Source: Hydrogenophilales bacterium (GTDB taxonomy: Bacteria > Pseudomonadota > Gammaproteobacteria > Burkholderiales > Thiobacillaceae). Taken from it: a stretch of 64,000 nt of DNA. The notes beneath the pieces are model-generated. The model did not search any database, was not told where the DNA came from, and saw only the letters and a program-made list of their open reading frames with translations. Positions 18,741-27,445 of this stretch are shown in pieces (the first letter of the stretch is position 1; each line of letters begins with the position of its first letter). Where the stretch lies: assembly GCA_016195805.1 (NCBI GenBank), contig JACPYT010000018.1:139549-203548 (forward strand), in the 5' to 3' direction. A program made the position numbers and the translations under genes.

Positions 18741-18823
18741 GTGAGGCGTGAGGGGTAAGGAGCCGGAACCGCGGTCACCCCCTTGCCTCACCCCCACCTA
18801 ACCCCTAACCCCTAACACCTCAC
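18741..18823. repeat. Imperfect inverted repeat with CCTAACCC runs upstream of mpl
   Basis: The left arm at 18741-18760 (GTGAGGCGTGAGGGGTAAGG) is matched, 17 of 20 positions, by the inverse of 18804-18823. The right side is built from repeated CCTAACCC-like units (ACCTAACCCCTAACCCCTAAC). It fills the gap between the kinase and mpl and ends seven bases before the mpl ATG. No obvious ribosome site is left, so it may affect mpl translation; it may instead be a dispersed short repeat. Confidence 0.6.
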
Positions 18824-18830
18824 CAAGAAA

Positions 18831-20231
18831 ATGCACATCCACATCCTCGGCATCTGCGGCACCTTCATGGGCGGCATCGCCGCCATCGCCCGTGCAGCCG
18901 GCCACACCGTCACCGGCTGCGACGCCAACGTCTACCCGCCGATGTCCGACCAGCTGCGTGCGCTCGGCATCGACCTCATCGAAGGCTACGACGCCAGCCA
19001 GGCCGACCTCAAGGCCGACATGTTCGTCGTCGGCAACGTCGTCACCCGCGGCAACCCGCTGATGGAAGCCCTCCTCGAACGCGGCCTGCCCTACACCTCG
19101 GGCCCGCAGTGGCTGGCCGACACCGTGCTGCGCGACAAGTGGGTGCTGGGCGTCGCCGGCACCCACGGCAAGACCACCACCTCCGCCATGCTCGCTTGGA
19201 TCCTTGAAGACGCCCGCATGCGCCCCGGCTTTCTCATCGGCGGCGTCCCGCAGAATTTCGAAGTGTCGGCACGGCTCACCGACACGCCCTTCTTCGTCAT
19301 CGAAGCCGACGAATACGACACCGCCTTCTTCGACAAGCGCTCCAAGTTCGTCCACTACCGTCCGCGCACCGTCATCCTCAACAACCTCGAATACGACCAC
19401 GCCGACATCTTCCCCGACCTCGCCGCCATCGAGACCCAGTTCCACCACCTGGTGCGCACCGTCCCCGGCAACGGCCTCATCGTCTCCAACGGCGCCGACG
19501 CCAACCTCGAGCGCGTGCTCGAGCGTGGCTGCTGGACCCCGGTCGAGCGCTTCGGCAACTTAGGTGGCTGGAGCGCCGGCGAGCCCGATGCCAACGGCAG
19601 CTTCGACGTCTCCTTCGACGGCACCCTGCAAGGCCGCGTGAAGTGGGAACTGATCGGCGAGCACAACCGCATGAACGCCCTCGCCGCCATCGCCGCCGCC
19701 CGCCACGCCGGCGTGCCCGCCGCCGCCGCGATCGACGCCTTGAGCCGCTTCGAGAACGTCAAGCGCCGCATGGAAATCCGCGGCGCCGTCCACGGCATCA
19801 CCGTCTACGACGACTTCGCCCACCATCCCACCGCCATCACCACGACATTGGAGGGTTTGCGCCGCAAGGTCGGCAAGGCCCGCATCCTCGCCGTGCTGGA
19901 GCCTCGCTCCAACACCATGAAGCTCGGCGTCATGAAAGCCGCGCTGCCCGACAGCCTCGCCGGTGCCGACCTCGTCTACTGCTACGGCGCCAACCTCGGC
20001 TGGGATGCCGCCGAAGCCCTGGCCCCGCTGGGCGGCAAGGCGCGCGCGTTCGACAACCTCGACAAACTGGTCAGCCAACTTGTGGCGGATGCACGACCCG
20101 GCGACCATGTGCTGATGATGAGCAACGGCGGGTTCGGCGGCATTCACGCCAAGCTGCTGGATGCGCTGCATCATCACTATCACGAGGACATCGTGCTGAC
20201 GCCGATGCATCGGTATGGGGGGTATGCGTAA
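18831..20231 (+). CDS. mpl: UDP-N-acetylmuramate:L-alanyl-gamma-D-glutamyl-meso-diaminopimelate ligase
   Basis: 466 residues, Mur ligase family. It recycles murein tripeptide by attaching it to UDP-MurNAc. Motifs: HILGICGTFMGG (Rossmann loop), ATP loop GVAGTHGKTTTSAML, FVIEADEYDTAFFDKRSKFVHY (Mpl-specific), HNRMNALAAIAAARHAG, and YDDFAHHPTAI. Full length. A single gene after the inverted repeat and followed by dispersed-repeat copy A. Confidence 0.95.
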   Translation: MHIHILGICGTFMGGIAAIARAAGHTVTGCDANVYPPMSDQLRALGIDLIEGYDASQADLKADMFVVGNVVTRGNPLMEALLERGLPYTSGPQWLADTVLRDKWVLGVAGTHGKTTTSAMLAWILEDARMRPGFLIGGVPQNFEVSARLTDTPFFVIEADEYDTAFFDKRSKFVHYRPRTVILNNLEYDHADIFPDLAAIETQFHHLVRTVPGNGLIVSNGADANLERVLERGCWTPVERFGNLGGWSAGEPDANGSFDVSFDGTLQGRVKWELIGEHNRMNALAAIAAARHAGVPAAAAIDALSRFENVKRRMEIRGAVHGITVYDDFAHHPTAITTTLEGLRRKVGKARILAVLEPRSNTMKLGVMKAALPDSLAGADLVYCYGANLGWDAAEALAPLGGKARAFDNLDKLVSQLVADARPGDHVLMMSNGGFGGIHAKLLDALHHHYHEDIVLTPMHRYGGYA

Positions 20232-20244
20232 GCAAGGGACAGTT

Positions 20245-20636
20245 GCCGTTCGCCCTGAGCCTGCGGAAGGGTCGCCGCGCAGCGGCGGGGCACCCACCGG
20301 CGTACCCCTTGCGGGTGCTGTCGAAGGGCCTGTTCGTTGTAGTGAGGTATTCGCTGTGCCGAGGACCGTTGGCCGGGGGTAGCCCGGCAGCTAGTCACTT
20401 TTCTTGTCTCGCCAAGAAAAGTAACCCAAAGAAGGCGACCCCGACATCCCCGAAACCCCAAAGATCAAGCGCGTCGGATGGGCGGCAAAGAACTCGCCCC
20501 GCCTTCGATGTTTTTAATTGGTTTTTTGTGGGCGGGGCTCAAACACCTTTGCCGCTGATCCACCCGCCACACTTGATCTTCGGCGGGTCTGTGAGGGGAG
20601 GAAAGTCAAAATCAGGGCGATGATGACTAGGAGGCC
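20245..20636 (-). repeat. Dispersed repeat, copy A (left arm of the cassette)
   Basis: About 390 bases, the inverse of copy B (21443-21873) over nearly all its length. Matches include the outer GTTCGCCCTGAGCCTGCGGAAGG, ACCGTTGGCCGGGGGTAGCC, GGCGACCCCGACATCCCC, AATTGGTTTTTTGTGGGCGGGG, and the inner TCAAAATCAGG and GATGACT. It lacks an internal stretch of roughly 38 bases present in copy B. It contains a 13-base stem at 20394-20406 / 20413-20425 around TCTCGC. The gap between mpl and the cassette gene (20232-20663) is essentially all this repeat, and I see no credible coding region in it. Confidence 0.85.
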
Positions 20637-20663
20637 TGATCAACATTTACATTCAATTCGACC

Positions 20664-21413
20664 ATGACTGACCAATCGATTCCTCGGTTTCTTCAATACG
20701 GTGCAGACCTAGCTGGTGCTTCCGTCGGGTATGCCGCGGAGTTCTTTCATAAGGTTCCAGTTGGTACAGGTGGCCCGATAGCTGTTGGCGTGGCTAGCGT
20801 CGTAAATGAAATTGCTGCACGTTTTTATTCTCCTCGCGAGCGAGTTCGGATCAGTGCTGCTACTGCCATTGCAGCAGAAAGAGTAAGCGCTCAACTAATC
20901 GCTGGGGTCCAGCCTCGCTCCGATGGTTTCTTCGATAACACCGTATCTCGTTATTGTCCGGGTTCTGAGCTATTAGAAGCGGTCCTACTTAAAGCGCGGG
21001 ATTCTTTTGAAGAGCGCAAGGTGCGACATCTAGGTATCTTTTATGCAAACCTCGTTTTCGCTGACTACGTGTCACCACAGACGGCACATCTGTTACTCAA
21101 ACAGCTAGAACGCCTCAGCTACAGACAATTAACGTTACTCGCCATTGTTGGTTCAAAGGGCTCTTTGGACGTTGAAGCTCTACGTAGCCCAAACCATGCC
21201 GTCCCGGAGATGGAAGCACTCAAGCGGGAAGAAATGGACCTCCATTCAAGCGACCTTGGAACAATGGGACTTCTCTTAGGAGTCTCATCGTGGATAGATG
21301 AACTGAGCACATTGGGAAGAGCCATGTACGATTTGTCTGGTCTTGAAGAAATACCGGAAAGCGACAAATCTGCTTTAGAAAATGTTCTGCAATCTTTGCA
21401 AATCTCTGGGTAG
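20664..21413 (+). CDS. Unrecognised protein in an inverted-repeat-flanked cassette
   Basis: 249 residues. The N-terminal part has a Gly/Ala/Val-rich stretch (GGPIAVGVASVVNEIAARF) that could contact membrane; then SPRERVRISAATAIAAERVSAQL, a charged helical part with SFEERKVRHLGIFYANLVFADYVS, LKQLERLSYRQLTLLAIVG, and an acidic C-terminus. I recall similar patterns (a helix with EERK followed by a LSYRQL helix) in uncharacterised proteins, but cannot name the family. Base composition is markedly AT-richer than its neighbours (21001-21060 has 25 G/C of 60), with many A/T third positions. Flanked by copies A and B of the repeat in opposite orientation. Probably acquired horizontally; function unknown. 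Confidence 0.75.
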   Translation: MTDQSIPRFLQYGADLAGASVGYAAEFFHKVPVGTGGPIAVGVASVVNEIAARFYSPRERVRISAATAIAAERVSAQLIAGVQPRSDGFFDNTVSRYCPGSELLEAVLLKARDSFEERKVRHLGIFYANLVFADYVSPQTAHLLLKQLERLSYRQLTLLAIVGSKGSLDVEALRSPNHAVPEMEALKREEMDLHSSDLGTMGLLLGVSSWIDELSTLGRAMYDLSGLEEIPESDKSALENVLQSLQISG

Positions 21414-21442
21414 GCAATCAAAGCCAATTTCTAACGCTTGCT

Positions 21443-21873
21443 GGCCCTCAAGTCATCACTGTCCTGATTTTGATCTTCCTCCCCTTACAGCCCCGTCGGA
21501 AATCGAGCCTGCCGGACGGATCAGCGGCGAAGGTGTTTGAGCCCCGCCCACAAAAAACCAAATTAAAAACATCAAGGCGGGGCGAGTTCTTCGCCGCCGT
21601 CCGGTGGGCTCGATTTCCGGGAATTCGGGGATGTCGGGGTCGCCTTTCTTTGGTTACTTTCTTTGGCGAGACAAAGAAAGTAACTAGCCGCCGGGCTACC
21701 CCCGGCCAACGGTCAGCAGTCCTGCGAACACCTTCACCACAACGACCAGCCCTTCGACAGGCTCAGGGCGAACGGGCCTGGGGACAGAGCTTCGACAGCA
21801 CCCGCAAGGGGTACGCCGGCGGGTGCCCCGCCGCTGCGCGGCGCCCCTTCCGCAGGCTCAGGGCGAATGGCGC
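21443..21873 (+). repeat. Dispersed repeat, copy B (right arm of the cassette)
   Basis: About 430 bases, inverse of copy A and in direct orientation with copy C (31917-32252). It contains a perfect 13-base inverted repeat, GTTACTTTCTTTG (21653-21665) and CAAAGAAAGTAAC (21672-21684), around GCGAGA. The distal part holds CTTCGACAGGCTCAGGGCGAAC-like units twice, a motif I recall as common dispersed sequence in proteobacterial genomes. The gap 21414-21887 contains nothing else; the short open frames here are repeat artefacts. Confidence 0.85.
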
Positions 21874-21887
21874 ATAAGGCATGCGCC

Positions 21888-22784
21888 CTAAGAATCCCCC
21901 AACGCCCCCACCAAATAATCAATAAACACCCGCGTCTTCGGACTCAGATGCCGATTCGACGGATAGACCGCATAAATCCGCGCATCCTGCTCGGGTAAAA
22001 AAGTGCCCAGAATCTCCACCAGCCGCCCCGCCCGGATATCCGGCTCCAGCCGATAGCTCGATCCCAGGATGATCCCCAGCCCCGCCATCGCGGCACGCCG
22101 CAGGGCATCGATGTTGTTGGTGGAAAAGTTGCCGGCCACCGGCACGCCTAGGGACCGGCCCTCGCTCACGAACGCCCAACGGGTGTCGCCCGCATCGTCG
22201 CTGCGCAGGTAGCGCAGGCAGTTGTGGTCCGCGAGTTCTTCCGGCCGCTGCGGCGTGCCGTGGCGCTCGAGATAGGCAGGCGCGGCGCAGAGCACCTGTC
22301 GCACTGCAGTCAATGCGCGCGCCACCAGCAGATCCCCCGGCTGCGCGGTGAGACGCAGGGCGAGGTCGTAGCCGCCTTCGACCAGGTCGACCACACGGTC
22401 GTCGCAGACCAGTTCCACGCTCACCTCGGGGTAGCGCGCCAGAAAGCCCGGCAGCAGCGGGGCGATGCGCAGGCTGCCGAAGCCGACGGTCGCACTGACG
22501 CGCAGGTGGCCGCGCGGCGCGGCATGCAGCCGGCTCACCGCGCGCTCGGCGGCGTCGGCCTCTTCGAGCATGCGCACGCAATGCGCGTAGAACGCGGTGC
22601 CGGCTTCGGTCAGACCGAGGCGGCGCGTGGTGCGCTGCAGCAGCCGTGCGCCCAGCGCCTTTTCCAGCCGTGCCACCTGCTTGCTGATGACCGGCGCCGA
22701 CACGCCGAGCCTGCGCGCGGCTTCGGAAAACGACTGGTTCTGTACCACAAGGGCAAACGTACGGGCGGCTTCCAGATCGAGCAT
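21888..22784 (-). CDS. LysR-family transcriptional regulator
   Basis: 298 residues. The N-terminal winged helix-turn-helix (MLDLEAARTFALVVQNQSFSEAARRLGVSAPVISKQVARLE) is followed by a linker helix and a periplasmic-binding-like effector domain with HLRVSATVGFGSLRIAPLLPGFL and LVCDDRVVDLVEGGYDLALRL. It is closest to the group of LysR regulators controlling neighbouring transporters or oxidoreductases. Divergent from the EamA exporter with a dyad operator between them, so it probably controls that gene. Effector unknown. Confidence 0.93.
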   Translation of the reverse strand: MLDLEAARTFALVVQNQSFSEAARRLGVSAPVISKQVARLEKALGARLLQRTTRRLGLTEAGTAFYAHCVRMLEEADAAERAVSRLHAAPRGHLRVSATVGFGSLRIAPLLPGFLARYPEVSVELVCDDRVVDLVEGGYDLALRLTAQPGDLLVARALTAVRQVLCAAPAYLERHGTPQRPEELADHNCLRYLRSDDAGDTRWAFVSEGRSLGVPVAGNFSTNNIDALRRAAMAGLGIILGSSYRLEPDIRAGRLVEILGTFLPEQDARIYAVYPSNRHLSPKTRVFIDYLVGALGDS

Positions 22785-22793
22785 GTGGGGTCA

Positions 22794-22818
22794 GATTGTT
22801 AACGACAGGGAAACAATC
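22794..22818. promoter_or_regulatory. Probable LysR operator
   Basis: GATTGTT - 11 bases - AACAATC, a perfect 7-base inverted repeat that contains the LysR T-N11-A pattern. It is 10 bases upstream of the regulator start and about 80 upstream of the divergent transporter ATG. Position and symmetry fit autoregulation plus control of the EamA gene. Confidence 0.65.
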
Positions 22819-22897
22819 ATATTCCGGCCGGATGGATTTTTAACAGCCACGAAATGGCTACGCTACGTTCATCGAAATTGATGCCAAGGAGATCGCC

Positions 22898-23839
22898 ATG
22901 TCACGCGCCTCGCTCTTCCAGGCCATGGGCCTGCTGTTGCTCGCCGCCGTCTCCTGGGGCGGGATGTTCCAGGTCGCCAAGCCTCTGCTGGCGCAGATCG
23001 ACGCCTTCCACATGACCGCCATCCGCTACGGCGGCGCCGCCCTCCTCTTCGCCGTCTTGCTGGCTTACCGCGAAGGGCGCGCCGCATTCAGTCTGGAGGG
23101 CAACGGCGGCCTGCTGTGGCTATATGGCAGCCTGGGCTTCGCCGGCTTCAACCTGCTCGCGTTCACCGGCCTCGCGCACAGCCGGCCGGAACATGCGGCG
23201 GTCATCATGGCGCTGATGCCGCTGATGACGGCCCTGGTGAACTGGGGCCTGCGCGGCGCCCGGCCGGCCTCGCACACGCTGTTCGCCATCGCCCTGGCCC
23301 TGACGGGCGTGGTGCTGGTGGTGACCAACGGCCATCTGTCCGCGCTGTCCGCGGGGGGACAGGTCGGCGGCGACCTGCTGCTGCTGCTCGGCGCGCTCTG
23401 CTGGGTGTTCTACACCCTCGGCGCCGCGCGCTTCGCGCACTGGTCGCCCCTGCGCTACACCACGCTGACCTGCCTGCTGGGCGTGCTGAGCATTTTTGCG
23501 GCGACCGCGGCAATGACGCGCCTGGGCCACATCAATCCGCCCACTGCAGCGGCATTGCAGGACGGACTGTGGGCGCTGGCCTACATGGTGGTGATCGGCG
23601 CAGTGATCGCCGTGCTGAGCTGGAACGCCGGCATCCGCAAGCTCGGCGCACTCAACGGAGTGCTGTTCATCAACTTCGTCCCGGTCTCCGCCTTCACCAT
23701 CGGGGTCCTCCTCGGCCACCATTTCGGCATGGCCGAACTCGCGGGTGCCACGCTCGTCATCCTGGCGCTGGTGTTCAACAGCCTGTTGAGCCAGCGGGTC
23801 CAGTCCCGCGTGGCGGGTGGGATGGTGGTGGCGCGCTAG
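22898..23839 (+). CDS. EamA/DMT-family transporter
   Basis: 313 residues, about ten predicted membrane helices in two EamA repeats. The first begins MGLLLLAAVSWGGMFQVAKPLL; the second contains GGDLLLLLGALCWVFYTLGAARF. LGHHFGMAELAGATLVILALVF near the end is typical. Drug/metabolite transporter family, probably an inner-membrane metabolite exporter of unknown substrate. Ribosome site AAGGAG 7 bases before ATG. Its stop is 4 bases from the end of the convergent cynS. Confidence 0.9.
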   Translation: MSRASLFQAMGLLLLAAVSWGGMFQVAKPLLAQIDAFHMTAIRYGGAALLFAVLLAYREGRAAFSLEGNGGLLWLYGSLGFAGFNLLAFTGLAHSRPEHAAVIMALMPLMTALVNWGLRGARPASHTLFAIALALTGVVLVVTNGHLSALSAGGQVGGDLLLLLGALCWVFYTLGAARFAHWSPLRYTTLTCLLGVLSIFAATAAMTRLGHINPPTAAALQDGLWALAYMVVIGAVIAVLSWNAGIRKLGALNGVLFINFVPVSAFTIGVLLGHHFGMAELAGATLVILALVFNSLLSQRVQSRVAGGMVVAR

Positions 23840-23843
23840 CGGA

Positions 23844-24287
23844 TCAGTACGTCTTGTACGGCAGAAACTTTCCGTTCAGCACGATCTTCACCCGATCTCC
23901 CTTCGGATCTTCCACCCGCGAAATATCCATCGAGAAATCGATCGCACTCATGATGCCGTCGCCGAACTCCTCGTGGATCAGCGACTTGATGGTGATGCCG
24001 TACACCATGATCAGTTCATAGAAACGGTAGATCAGCGGATCGGTCGGCACGGCGGAAGGCAGGCTGCCCTTGTACGGCACCATCTGCAACTGGTCGACCG
24101 CGTCCGCAGGCAAGCCGAGCAGCTTGCCGACGGTGGCGGCCTGTTTCTTGTCGAGCGTCATCTGCCCCAGCAGGGCGGCGGTTGTCCATTCCTTGCTCTG
24201 ACCGACCTTCTTGGCGATGTCGGCCCACTTGAGGCCTTTCTTGTGCTTGGCGGCGAGGATGAGGTCGGTGACTTCGGTGCGGGTCAT
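23844..24287 (-). CDS. cynS: Cyanate hydratase (cyanase)
   Basis: 147 residues, full length. It converts cyanate and bicarbonate to ammonium and CO2. N-terminal helical domain (AAKHKKGLKWADIAKKVGQSKEWTTAALLGQM) and the C-terminal catalytic domain with PTDPLIYRFYELIMVYGITIKSLIHEEFGDGIMSAIDFSM, carrying the active-site Arg, Glu and Ser residues. It lies 8 bases downstream of the ABC ATPase gene, so transport and breakdown of cyanate are probably co-expressed, giving nitrogen and detoxification. Cyanate is also an intermediate of thiocyanate breakdown in some sulfur oxidisers. Confidence 0.96.
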   Translation of the reverse strand: MTRTEVTDLILAAKHKKGLKWADIAKKVGQSKEWTTAALLGQMTLDKKQAATVGKLLGLPADAVDQLQMVPYKGSLPSAVPTDPLIYRFYELIMVYGITIKSLIHEEFGDGIMSAIDFSMDISRVEDPKGDRVKIVLNGKFLPYKTY

Positions 24288-24295
24288 GATGGTCC

Positions 24296-25234
24296 TTAGG
24301 CGTTGACGAGGTGGATGTGGGGCTTGCCGACGGGCGGCAGATGGACGACCGGATCGATCTCAGCTTCGATCAGATCTTCCGGATCGAACACGGTGGGCGA
24401 ACTGGGGGCGTCGGGCGCATCGCGCAGGGCGCCGAACTGCTTCGAGCGGCTCACCAGGAAATCGACCAGGTGGTTGCGGATCGGGTAGTAGTGCGGCTGC
24501 TTGTGGATGGCGCTACGCTCGCGCGGACGCGGCAGGGTGTTGTTGACGATCTCGGCGATGCGCGCGTGCGGGCCGTTCGACATCAGCATGATCTTGTCGG
24601 ACAGCAGGATGGCTTCGTCGACATCGTGCGTGATCATGAACACGGTCTGCTGCGTCTCGGCGCAGATCTTCAGCAGTTCGTCCTGGATGACGCCGCGCGT
24701 CAGCGCGTCGAGCGCACCGAAGGGCTCGTCCATCAGCAGCATTTTCGGTTCGATGGAAAACGCCCGTGCGATGCCGACGCGCTGCTTCATGCCGCCGGAT
24801 AGCTGCGATGGCTTCTTGTGCTCGGCGCCCTTGAGTCCGACCAGCTCGATGTAGCGCATGGCGTGGTCGCGGATTTTGCTCTTGTGCCACGAAGGCCAGC
24901 GCGACTTGACCGCGAAACTCACGTTTTCCAGCACGCTAAGCCAGGGCATCAGCGCGTGGCTCTGGAAAATGACACCGCGGTCGAGGCTGGGGCCTGACAC
25001 TTCGCGGCCGTCCATGAAGACGTTACCGGCGCTGGCGCTGTCGAGCCCAGCGAGGATGTTGAGAATGGTCGACTTGCCGCAGCCGGAGTGACCGGTGACG
25101 CAGACGAACTCGCCCTTGTGGATGCGGAAGTTGACGTGGTCGAACACGGTGACGGCGTCGTGCCCGGTGGGGCTGGGGTAGGCGCGCGCCAGGTTCTCGA
25201 CCTGCAGGAAGGGATGGGTGGACGGATTCGTCAT
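24296..25234 (-). CDS. Nitrate/cyanate-type ABC transporter, ATP-binding subunit
   Basis: 312 residues. Walker [17 protein letters not shown], signature [15 protein letters not shown], Walker [17 protein letters not shown], and H-loop [10 protein letters not shown]. The C-terminal extension after the ABC core resembles NrtD/CmpD-type ATPases. It is followed by cynS and preceded 4 bases upstream by the permease, so substrate is probably cyanate (nitrate or bicarbonate relatives exist). Confidence 0.93.
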   Translation of the reverse strand: MTNPSTHPFLQVENLARAYPSPTGHDAVTVFDHVNFRIHKGEFVCVTGHSGCGKSTILNILAGLDSASAGNVFMDGREVSGPSLDRGVIFQSHALMPWLSVLENVSFAVKSRWPSWHKSKIRDHAMRYIELVGLKGAEHKKPSQLSGGMKQRVGIARAFSIEPKMLLMDEPFGALDALTRGVIQDELLKICAETQQTVFMITHDVDEAILLSDKIMLMSNGPHARIAEIVNNTLPRPRERSAIHKQPHYYPIRNHLVDFLVSRSKQFGALRDAPDAPSSPTVFDPEDLIEAEIDPVVHLPPVGKPHIHLVNA

Positions 25235-25238
25235 GGGC

Positions 25239-26090
25239 TTATTCCTGGTACGCGACGCGCTTGGCGAGCACGCCGAAAATGCTGTCGAGCGCCATGCCGA
25301 CGACGCCGATCATGAAAATGGCGAACAGCACGTTGGTGAGCGATAGGTTGTTCCATTCGTTCCACACGAAGTAGCCGATGCCGGTGCCGCCGACCAGCAT
25401 TTCGGCGGCGACGATGACCAGCCAGGCGATGCCCATCGAGATGCGCATGCCGGTGAGGATGGTCGGCGCGGCGGCCGGCAAGATCACGCGGAAAGCCTTT
25501 CTCAGCGGATTCACTTCGAGCGTGCGCGAGACGTCGAGCCAGTCCTTTCTGACGTTGGCAACGCCGTGCGCGGTGTTGATCAGCATCGGCCACAGCGAGC
25601 AGATGAAGATGACGAAGATGGCCGAGGCCGACGCGTCCTTGATCGTGTACAGCGCGAGCGGCATCCACGCCAGTGGCGAGATCGGTTTGAGCAGCTGCAC
25701 GTAGGGGTTGATCGCCTGATAGACCACACGCGAGTTGCCGATGGCAAAGCCGAGCGGGATCGCGACGATCGCTGCCAGCGCAAAGCCGCCCAGCACGCGC
25801 GCAAGCGAATACGCGAGCTGGATGCCGATACCCTTGTCGTTGGGGCCGTTGTCATAGAAGGGGTGGGACAGCCTGTCCCACACCGTCTGCGCCATCGCCC
25901 CCGGGGTGGGAAAGCTCGACGCCGCCTTGGCCGCGCCGCCGCCCATCAGCGCGGCGTATTCCGGGTCGACATTGGCCGCGGCGGCATGGGTGTCCGGCAG
26001 CGTCGCCAGCTGCCACACCAGCAGGATCACGGCCAGCAGCCCGAGCGAGAGCAGGCCGGCCTTCTGGCTGAGGGTGAGTTTCGTCTTCAT
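25239..26090 (-). CDS. Nitrate/cyanate-type ABC transporter, permease
   Basis: 283 residues from the ATG at 26090 ([16 protein letters not shown]), which overlaps the stop of the binding protein (ATGA). A first membrane helix near the N-terminus, a periplasmic loop, then the BPD-type core; EAA-loop-like region [38 protein letters not shown]. Fits the NrtB/CynB/TauC group. The ATPase start is 4 bases downstream. Confidence 0.92.
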   Translation of the reverse strand: MKTKLTLSQKAGLLSLGLLAVILLVWQLATLPDTHAAAANVDPEYAALMGGGAAKAASSFPTPGAMAQTVWDRLSHPFYDNGPNDKGIGIQLAYSLARVLGGFALAAIVAIPLGFAIGNSRVVYQAINPYVQLLKPISPLAWMPLALYTIKDASASAIFVIFICSLWPMLINTAHGVANVRKDWLDVSRTLEVNPLRKAFRVILPAAAPTILTGMRISMGIAWLVIVAAEMLVGGTGIGYFVWNEWNNLSLTNVLFAIFMIGVVGMALDSIFGVLAKRVAYQE

Positions 26091-27445
26091 GTGCGTTTGA
26101 TAGCGAAGGAGTTGAGGTACTCGGCAGGCTTGGCGGGGTCGAACACCTTGCCCATGATGGTGTGCTTGGCATAGTTCGCCTTCGGCGGCTTCATGCCAAG
26201 CTCGGCCATGCGGGCGCGCGCGTCGGTAGCGCGGAACACATCCTCGGCGACGGCCCGGTAGTTGACGTCGCCCTTGATGTAGTTCCAGCGTTTCAGCTGC
26301 GTGAGGATCCACACCGCCATCGACTGCCAGGGGAAGGGATCGAAGTCGACGCGGTCGGGCACGTTCCTCACCTTGCCGAGGCCGTCGGCGAAGCGCCCGG
26401 TCATCACCTGTTCCAGCACCGGGATCGGCTGGTTGAGGTAGTTGGCCGGCGCGATCGCCTCGATGATGGCCTTGCGGTTCTCCGGCTTGTGCGCGTAGTC
26501 GGTGGCGCTGGCAATCGCGCGAAACAGCGCGGCGTAGGTGTTGGGATACTGCTTGTAGAAGCCTTCCTGCACGCCGAAGGCGCAGCACGGATGGCCGTCC
26601 CACAGGTCGCGCGACAGCGTGTGGATGAAGCCGACTTCCTCATACACCGCGCGCTGGTTGAACGGTTCGGGGCCGAGGAAGCCATCGATGTTGCCGGCGC
26701 GCAGATTGGCCACCATGTCGGGCGGCGGCATCATGCGCAGTTCGACGTCCTTGTCCGGGTCGAGGCCGGCTTCGGCGAGGTAGTAGCGCAGCAGAAGATT
26801 GTGGATCGAGTAGTCGAACGGCAGGCCGAACTTCATCCCTTTCCACGACTTGGGATCCATCTTGTCCTTGTGCTTGAGCGCCAGCGTGATGGCCTGGCCG
26901 TTGATGTTCTGGATCGACGCCACGTCGACCGCCTGCTTGGCCGAACCCAGGCCCAGCGACATCGCCAGCGGCATCGGGGAAAGCATGTGCGAGGCGTCGT
27001 ATTCCTTGTTCTGCACCTTGTCTCGGATCACCGCCCAGCCAGCCGTTTTTTGTAGCGTGACGTTGAGGCCTTCGCGCGCATAGAAGCCCATCGGGCCCGC
27101 CATGATGATGGGGGTGGCGCAGGTGATGGGAATGAAGCCGATCTTGAGATCGGGCTTTTCCAGCTTGCCCTTCTCGGCCGCCAGCGCCTTCGCCGCGCCC
27201 ATCGGGAACAGCGTCGAGATCGCGGCCATCGCCGTGCCCGCGCCGACCGCGCGCAGGAAGTTGCGGCGCATCTGATCGTCGGGGAAGAGCCCGCGCATCA
27301 CCGCCGATTCGACCACGCGCGACACGCGTGCGTCCTCGTTCCGCATGTCGGCTTCATGGTCGGCCTGGCTGTGGTGGCGACCGCAGCTGCAGCCTGCACG
27401 ATGCAGTTTGGTCTCGGGGTCAAACGGGTTGTCAAAGCCGGACAT
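26087..27445 (-). CDS. Nitrate/cyanate-type ABC transporter, substrate-binding protein with Tat-like signal
   Basis: 452 residues. The N-terminal cytosolic-looking extension of about 50 residues contains CSCGRHH and several acidic/His residues, then RRNFLRAVGAGTAMAAISTL, a twin-arginine signal. The mature part is CmpA/NrtA-like: LKIGFIPITCATPIIMAGPMGFYAREGLNV, HMLSPMPLAMSLGLG, DGFLGPEPFNQRAVYE, DGHPCCAFGVQEGFY. First gene of the four-gene cyanate unit. The N-terminal CxC-HH segment upstream of the Tat motif is unusual for a secreted binding protein; whether it is retained is unclear. Confidence 0.9.
   Translation of the reverse strand: MSGFDNPFDPETKLHRAGCSCGRHHSQADHEADMRNEDARVSRVVESAVMRGLFPDDQMRRNFLRAVGAGTAMAAISTLFPMGAAKALAAEKGKLEKPDLKIGFIPITCATPIIMAGPMGFYAREGLNVTLQKTAGWAVIRDKVQNKEYDASHMLSPMPLAMSLGLGSAKQAVDVASIQNINGQAITLALKHKDKMDPKSWKGMKFGLPFDYSIHNLLLRYYLAEAGLDPDKDVELRMMPPPDMVANLRAGNIDGFLGPEPFNQRAVYEEVGFIHTLSRDLWDGHPCCAFGVQEGFYKQYPNTYAALFRAIASATDYAHKPENRKAIIEAIAPANYLNQPIPVLEQVMTGRFADGLGKVRNVPDRVDFDPFPWQSMAVWILTQLKRWNYIKGDVNYRAVAEDVFRATDARARMAELGMKPPKANYAKHTIMGKVFDPAKPAEYLNSFAIKRT

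Noticed and set aside
18801..18823. CCTAACCC run as a CRISPR or telomere-like array
   Set aside because: Only a few adjoining units, no spacers, and part of an imperfect inverted repeat.
21470..21877. 135-residue open frame inside repeat copy B
   Set aside because: It lies wholly in the dispersed repeat and similar frames occur in the other copies; no start signal or protein motif. A repeat artefact.
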